DNA of 28,334 bases from Pelargonium x hortorum. Its lineage: Eukaryota > Streptophyta > Magnoliopsida > Geraniales > Geraniaceae. The translations under genes were made by a program, and so were the position numbers. Shown here one piece after another: positions 21,646 to 28,334 of this stretch (its first letter is position 1; each line of letters opens with the position of its first letter). The stretch is from the NCBI GenBank assembly GCA_036897525.1, contig JAYMTJ010000103.1, positions 1-28,334 of the forward strand, in the 5' to 3' direction. Below the pieces are notes generated by a model. It worked only from the letters and a program-made list of their open reading frames with translations. It was not told the DNA's origin and did no database searches.

Positions 21646-23435
21646 AGTTTAGTGGAGTATAGGCTTCAGAGTGTAACAAAAATGTGTTTGGTCTTCTTAT
21701 ATCTTGTTTTTGGTTCCAAATTCTAATGCAGCAAAGTTATATACTCTTTTTTAGGATATGGTGAACACTCCTTTTATTAAACCTGTTTACAATATCTTCT
21801 TATTAACGGTAATGTAAAAGTCAAAAAATATCTTGCTTAATAAATCTAATTGCGTTGCCCTAAAAAAGGGGTCTTCTTTGAAATGTTAGGGAACTCCTGT
21901 GGTTAGTGTGTAAGCTCTTTCAGTATGTAGTTAAAACTTTTCTCAGGAAAAGCGCTAATTATACAAACTTATACTTCACAGACTAATGTAATCCTAAGAC
22001 CTCTTTATGAAATTCTCCAGAAGACATAAGCGGAGCTCCAAAGAGGGCCTTTATTTCCTATATGGTTATAGCCCAGTTACTTACAATAAAAAGAATAAGG
22101 TGTACGCTATTAGCAACCTTTTACCCAACGAGTACTCTTATTTTATGAATTAGATATTTTTTGAGTTACAACTCAGACAAAGACTTCCTCTACACTCTAC
22201 AACCGGAAAGGTCAATAATATCCGTAGGATACTTAATCTAGATATGCCATAAAACCTCAAGCAAGGAAGAGAAACCCTTATCTTAACAAAGTACTTCTCA
22301 AAGGTTAAAAACGCCTTAACTCCTTTTCTTAGCTAAAAAAGAGAAGCGTTAGCGCTTCCGTATTCTTAGTTTTATACACTTATTACATTATTAGACCTAC
22401 AAGTACTAGCTCACTTTCAAAACATAAGTATAATCTAATAAAACTTACACCGGTTGACTATAAAGTCAAAGTAGTCCGTCAAACTTGTTTTTGACTCTCT
22501 AATCTTTCTTTCTTTTATTGTATTGAACTTTAAGACCTCCTTTGGAAACTTCAAAAGTTAAGTACAAAAATAAAGGACCGCTATAGATTCCTTTTACACG
22601 TGATACCCTTGGAATTTAGCCGAGCTTTACTAAGTCAAGGCTACTCGATTTATTAGTACCAGATACTCGTACTCGATCGAGGCTTACTATTCTTCTTCTG
22701 AGCTTTTTTTTAGTATGTCAAAACAAAAAAAGGCTTTGTTTATCTACCCGTTCGTTACTTGTTATAAAAGAATACACTAGAAGCTAGATATTAAAGGAAA
22801 GGTCTTGTTTATTATATTAGACTGTAATTATACATTAATTAAAGTAGAGCTTTCCCTTCATTTACACTTAAATATCTCAGGAACTCCTAAGAGCTAATAT
22901 TAGTCCTTAATTTGAACGAAAGCCTATTTTAACCCGCGGTTGCGCAAAAGTCGAAAAGTTGCTTCTACTATTCCCTCAACCTCAGTTATTGAGTTTATTT
23001 TGTATAAAATGCTGACAAAGTTTCCACATTTTCGTGAGGGGCCCTTCTTTCTATACTCTCTCGAGATACTGTTTTATATACTATATAGACGAGGAAGAGT
23101 TTTAATTCTAAATTTTTTATATTAAAAAATAATAAGAGCTCACTTTATCTTTTCTATGTAATGCTATATAGATAGAGACTATAACAAAAAAACTAAGTTA
23201 TTATTTGTTTGTACCCTTTTGGTATCCCTTATTATTACGTCTCGGTTATCGAATTTATAATTTATACTTTACGTTGCTATTGTAGCTTTTAATCGGTGAT
23301 GACGCTTGTTACTACTTCTAGCTTTACCAATATGGACTTCTGTCCAATAAAGAAATTCCGCTATATTCAAAAGATATATATAAACAAACTATAGAAAAGC
23401 TTACTTCAAAATCTAACCCTTACTGGATTTTATGT

Positions 23436-23456
23436 CACCTAGCACCTAGCACCTAG
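23436..23456. repeat. (CACCTAG)x3 tandem repeat
   Basis: Three perfect head-to-tail copies of the heptamer CACCTAG, followed by CGCG. Heptamer tandem repeats of this kind are common in organelle spacers. Confidence 0.9.
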
Positions 23457-24900
23457 CGCGAAGGTTCAGGTTCCTATATCTTCTCAAAACAAAATTGAGA
23501 ATATCCGGTATTCCCTTGAAAACCGCTTATAAACTTCAGAATGAAAGGGGTACCCACCTCTTTTGTCTGACTTTTTCGGAACTAAAGAGTGTAATAAATC
23601 CGTTTAGGGAAATTTCTTATTTGTATCCCTGTGTTGTTTGAGTTCCAAATGGAGGTTAAGATGAACTTCTTCTTAAGTCTTTGATCTGTGATTCTAGAGA
23701 AGTAAACCTTTTATTTTAAAGGGGAAAAACCCGAAGAACAAAATCCAGTGTTGTCGACTTTAGCTTCAAATTCTGGAATAAAAGGATATTATTTAAGCAA
23801 GTAGTTTCGGAAAAGATAAAGGGCTTTGGCAGTTTGGTAATTCAATCCACTATTGACAAAGCTGTGTTAACCAGATAACCAAACTGATAGTTTTGAGCCA
23901 GCTTTGTAAATGGAATCTCCGTAGTTCACGTGGGGAATATATCGCGGAATCGAAGAAAATGAAAACCTCTACTTCCTGATTCCTGAATAGTCACCCTTGA
24001 TAAAGGAAGCTATTAGTAATAAACTGTAGTTCTATTAAATCGCTCACAAAAAAAATATTGATTCAATAAATCACAAGGACCCCCTTTTCAGGTAACGCGC
24101 GCTTTTTAATATAAAATTTAGAGTATCCCCTTCGGATCTTTTCTATAGTAGTATACCTTCCTTTTGTTCTAATCTAAGAATTCTAGTTTCCCTTTCAAAT
24201 TTTATGAAGTACTATTCAAAAGTGATTCCAAATTACAACAAAATTTTTTTACTAAGAGTTTATAGCAAGCGAAAGTCAGGGGTTCTGTGCTCTTTTGAAG
24301 TAGTAAGACATAACCGGGGTCTTAATCAGGCATTTCTTGCTGGGTTTTTCCTAGATTTATAGGTTTACAAGTACAAGGCAGAAGATTTTAAAGGCAAAAG
24401 GCAGGAGTCTGCTTTTAAGGCGTTCTCAATTTCTTTTTTGTTTGAGGTTTGTATTTAGAAAGTTATAGTAGATATAGCTGGAGGATTCTTTCTTTAGGAG
24501 TTTTAAAATACAAGTGGATATTGCAAAGGAAGGGTTCCTTAGTTTAAAGTAATGGCGGGAATTTGACAGGTTTTTAGTATTTTGCAGGAACTCCACGGCA
24601 CAAGATAATGCTAAATTAATTTCTCAGATATTGCTATACTTAGAAAGACTCTTAGTTTTTTATATAGCAAAGGGAGCCCTTGTAAGATTAAGAAGGCATG
24701 AAAATTAGAAGTTGTTTACTAGTTTTGTTTTAGCTCTTCTCTCTAACACAGTAGAAATATAGAGCAGCAGTAAAGCTTCATACAAGCAAAGCGCTTCTAG
24801 TAAATAAAGTTTACTATTTTCTTGAAAGCTTTTACTATATAGACAAAGAATTTGTACTAGAAATTGTACTATTTTGATGCAAACTTTTCTACTATATAAG

Positions 24901-24915
24901 AGAAGAGAAGAGAAG
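24901..24915. repeat. (AGAAG)x3 tandem repeat
   Basis: Three perfect AGAAG units directly after a TATATA stretch. Ordinary slippage repeat. Confidence 0.85.
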
Positions 24916-25726
24916 CACCGGTTTCTAGTACTTAGAGTGCCTTCATTTTCTAATTTCTGACTTTTTAGTTCTACTTCAGGAATTCCCCAGGGACTTAATT
25001 AAAAAAACCTGAGTTAACAAATGGGGATAATTTCATTTATAAAGGAGAGCTCCCTTGTCTGAGCTCTTTCTGTTCTTTGTTCAATACTTCCTAACTAAAA
25101 AAGCGTACTAGTCCTAGAAAAGATTAACTAGAGCCAGCAAGACTCTAAAGCTTACTATTACGAGAGAGTTGTAGTGTTGTAATTTATCAAGTAAGATATG
25201 AACTAGATTTACTGATTTGGAGTTCTCCTATAGTATAGCCAAAAAAGTATAAACATTCATTTGTTAATAGAAAAGCTTGCTAGTTTTGAAAAGTTGAGTC
25301 CAGCATTTAGTAAAACCAATAAACTTGCTCTTTAAGAGTCTCTTACCCGGCTGACAAGGAAGCTCCAGAGCACAAGAAAGAATACTATTTAGAGAGTGAA
25401 ATCCTAGGAACGCAATAGAGAATACATGATATACCATCCTCTACGGTACGGAGATTACTCCTATGGTGCTTTCCTTACCCTGAACTGATATTCTGAATTT
25501 TCTTCCTGGAAGTATAGGATTTAACTAGTATAGGAGCTTTTCTTGTCTATCAGTCATTAGTAACTCTTTTAGTTGAGGAATCCAGTAGTTCTATCATTAA
25601 GTTACTTAGGAATTGTTGTATAGCACATCCCTTTGTAGGAAATAGAAGTCAAATTAAGAAGTTTGCAGAGTAAATGCGGAAGATTTCATACCTCGTTTGG
25701 TTCCTTAAGATCCATTAGAACCAAAT

Positions 25727-25751
25727 CTATACTATACTATACTATACTATA
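25727..25751. repeat. (CTATA)x5 tandem repeat
   Basis: Five perfect copies of CTATA, the longest tandem repeat noticed in the window. It is likely to vary in copy number between individuals. Confidence 0.95.
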
Positions 25752-27871
25752 AAGAGGAGTCTTTAAGTTGGTAGGGTTAATATACATTGGACTAAGAAGC
25801 ACATAAAGTGTATGTATGAAACTCCTAATTACATTTCCAAGTGTTTACAGACAAAGGACTTAGATTCAGAACTAGAAAATGGGAGAAATTAAGACTTCCT
25901 CGGGTTAAGATTTTTTCCAACTTTAGCTCTATATTCTACTGTCTTTACTAATTGAAAGAAAAGGAGCTCCCCTTTCTTTACTTTAGACCTAGACCTAAAT
26001 GGCATCTGGGTTTATCGATCCCTGGAAACAAAAGACTTTCTAGAGTACAGTCAATCTCACACTGGGAGCACTAACATAACAGACTTTCACTTTAACTTGG
26101 AGGAAACCCGGGGGACTTTCTAGACTGCAAAATACAGTAAATCAAAATCAAAGGGGTTCCAAAAAAACTTACTTACTACTTGTTTCCTACTTCTACCTAG
26201 GTTAAGCGGCTTAGAATTGAATTCTATGCCTATTTCTCGGTACTGAGTTAAAAAGCATCCATAAGTTTGTATTTGGGGGGATTCCGGGAAAGCATTTTCA
26301 GTCAGTCAAGATTTAATAGAAGCATCTGTTCTAGTAATCTAGTAATAAGGAGACTCTTAAGTTAGTTTTTAACATAAGCTGTATGGCGGGATCTTGTAGA
26401 AGAATAATTTAGAGATACCCATGAATTTAGTATAAACCTGTATAATAGATGCCTGTAGGAGAACTCCCTGGGAAATTTAAGGGCCTTTTATTGTAGGTAT
26501 AAGAATTCGTTGTAAGGTAAAACGAATAATATACATGCAGGTACTTTAAAGAAAGTCTGTTATAGGTGTTTACGAAAAGGGCCATAACGATATCCCTATC
26601 CCTAGTTTAATTACAAGGGCTCTTTCTATTATATAAGGTATTTTCATCAACTTGTTTTGTTTAAAAATTCTATTCTATATATAAGGTTTTATAGTTTACA
26701 ATTAAGGAAAATTGAAATGAAGGAGAATACAAGGTAAATTCAAACCAGGATTTTCATAGAATAACAAACAAATTCCTTTGTATACGAACGAAGGGTTAGG
26801 GATGCCAAAGGAGGCTATACTAGCTCTATACAAAGAACCCATAGAATACTCTTATCGAGCGGCGAGCGGGATCCCTCTTTAATAGAAGGCAAAAACTCCT
26901 CTGGTGATTCATTCCCTTTTTAGTAAATAAATGTAAATTCCTATTTTAACAATAAAGTAAGTTCTACACATGTATCTTTCTTGTCAAAGCCACTAACCCC
27001 GGAGCCTATAAAGGGTACATTATACTAATTTGTCTTATAATCGTAAATAATAGTTAGATGAGCCCCTTCTCACAACACTTTGTTTACTAGAAAAGCCTAT
27101 ACTTATCCAACCGGCGGGCTTTCTATAAGGTAAGTAGAAAAATCAAAATGGCTTTCGCCTGCTCGTTAAGGTGCACTTTTGTATTTTATTCATTTAATTC
27201 ATAGGTTTTTTTACTAAAATTAGGCTAGCAAACTCTTGTACTCTTAAATTCTTTTTGTTTGTATATTGACCTGTCCAACAGCTTCCTCAGATATTGAATA
27301 AGTCCCCGGCCTTGCGCACCATTATACTGGTATCTTTATTTTAATCCCTATAAAACCTTTAAGCTATAGCTCTTTTTTTAGTTACACCTGTCGCAAGAAA
27401 TTTTATCCTGTTTTAAGTATCCCGCCTCTTTCTTTTTTTAAGGTGTTAATACAGGGGTAGCGTACCCTCTCTAATAATACCCCAGGGCTCTCCCACTTGT
27501 ATGTAAATTCTATTCGATAGGAACTTTTGAAAAAGTATACCTTTCCTATCCCTTAAAACCGAGTTCAAAATATCTTAAAGAAGCAGCTCGTCAATTGGAA
27601 ATTCGCTAAAAAGTTCCTTACGGATTCTTTCTCTTTTACTTAGAGATGGATTTTCCATATGAAGATAAACGATACAAAAAAAGTACCCTTTAGTTTCGCA
27701 AGTTAAGAGGGCCCCTCGGAACCGACAGAAGTCTATTTCTGGACTCCTTTTTATGTTCTAAGTAGTACCCAAGCTAGGGTTTTTTAACAAGGCTAGAACT
27801 GGGATAATGACTTTCAAATTATTCGTTAATTAAAGATTATAGGACAGAGTTTAGATACTCAACTTTCTCCA

Positions 27872-27880
27872 GGGGGGGGG
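27872..27880 (+). repeat. Run of nine G
   Basis: Nine consecutive G bases, the longest G run in the window; runs of seven also occur at 10398-10404 and 17104-17110. Such runs are prone to length variation and to sequencing error. Confidence 0.9.
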
Positions 27881-28039
27881 TGATCCGTTAGGTGTTAGGT
27901 CAGTTGGATGAGAGGCTAAGGTCTTGGTGCTAATGAGATTATCTTCTTTGGGTTTTGTATTGACTGCAAAGGTAGTCTAATAACAGAATATAGAATCAAA
28001 GAATACCGAGAATCTATTCTTAGGTCCCTAATTTCAGAG

Positions 28040-28334
28040 CTAGTGGAGGGATGGACTCTCTAAACAAATCTGTGCTGCTAACCATTGAAATGCTAGGAAA
28101 TCCACAAATGCTTCCCTCCTACTAGGAAATACATAATATAATAACCGATTTCTCTTGTTGCTTGAGAGTTGATTAAAAAGAGTGTCCAAGCTAAAGGAAG
28201 TCAAGACAGAATTGGTGTATCGGATAAGCAAATAAAGGAAATTCTGATGAAACCAGGAACTACGCCGGTAAAAGGTGTCAATCCTATACTTTGTAAGGTG
28301 TAGATACTGAATACTGAGAATCAAAGTCTTTCTC
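28040..28334 (-). CDS. Unassigned frame open at the right edge
   Basis: The minus-strand frame is open from the window edge to a TAG at 28040-28042, giving at least 97 codons. The true start lies outside. The product is rich in aromatic and basic residues, with segments such as YRRSSWFHQNFLYLLIRY, then LFNQLSSNKRNRLLYYV and REAFVDFLAFQWLAAQ. FLYLLIRY faintly recalls the N-terminal FLYPLLFREYIY block of MatK, but the following residues do not follow that family. Not recognised. Because it is cut by the edge its real length is unknown, and it has the best chance among the unassigned frames of belonging to a larger gene. Confidence 0.22.
   Translation of the reverse strand, partial: RKTLILSIQYLHLTKYRIDTFYRRSSWFHQNFLYLLIRYTNSVLTSFSLDTLFNQLSSNKRNRLLYYVFPSRREAFVDFLAFQWLAAQICLESPSLH

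Larger units (their letters stand above)
21646..27871. other. Long spacer without recognisable genes
   Basis: About 6.2 kb with no gene identified. It holds the tandem repeats (CACCTAG)3, (AGAAG)3 and (CTATA)5. A 61-codon frame at 22940-23125 starts at TTG (RKSRKVASTIPSTSVIEF at its N-terminal end) and has a ribosomal-protein-like basic start but no recognised family. A short imperfect hairpin with a two-base bulge lies at 27718-27747. Stops are dense elsewhere. Confidence 0.5.

Noticed and set aside
27718-27747. Bulged hairpin resembling domain V on the minus strand
   Set aside because: Outer stem has only six pairs, and the loop of ten bases and inner sequence do not fit the family.

Overview
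The window looks like gene-poor, AT-rich DNA from a plant lineage (land plant or streptophyte alga), probably organellar or organelle-derived. The only securely recognised gene sequence is the C-terminal end of matK, the plastid group II intron maturase, on the minus strand at the extreme left edge. No rRNA, no convincing tRNA and no standard photosynthesis, respiration or ribosomal gene could be recognised, and no reading frame exceeds 94 codons in 28 kb. By eye the G+C content is about one third, and the triplets TAG and CTA look unusually common on both strands. Both estimates come from reading samples, not from a count.

Layout. Bases 1-205 hold the matK 3' part, which runs off the left edge. 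It keeps the domain X signature but carries an in-frame TGA and a stretch that has slipped frame and returned. From about 206 to 5340 there is spacer with one unassigned 94-codon frame (746-1030). At 5379-5597 a compositionally distinct frame of 69 codons, preceded by ATG-GCA-TAG, has a weak L10 ribosomal protein look and overlaps a tRNA-like string; an 18-bp perfect palindrome follows it. From 5640 to 21600 lies mostly featureless spacer with palindromes, hairpins and short tandem repeats, plus a GC-rich island inside an 85-codon frame (17856-18113). At 21617-21645 a hairpin resembles a shortened group II intron domain V. The rest is spacer, ending in a frame that is open at the right edge.

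Interpretation. A matK piece, a possible domain V relic and spacer rich in short palindromes fit three settings: a large mitochondrial genome carrying plastid-derived DNA, an unusually expanded or decayed plastid genome, or organelle DNA in a nuclear genome. The sequence alone does not decide. The unassigned frames are about as long and as numerous as expected by chance in DNA of this composition, so no operon or pathway can be proposed.
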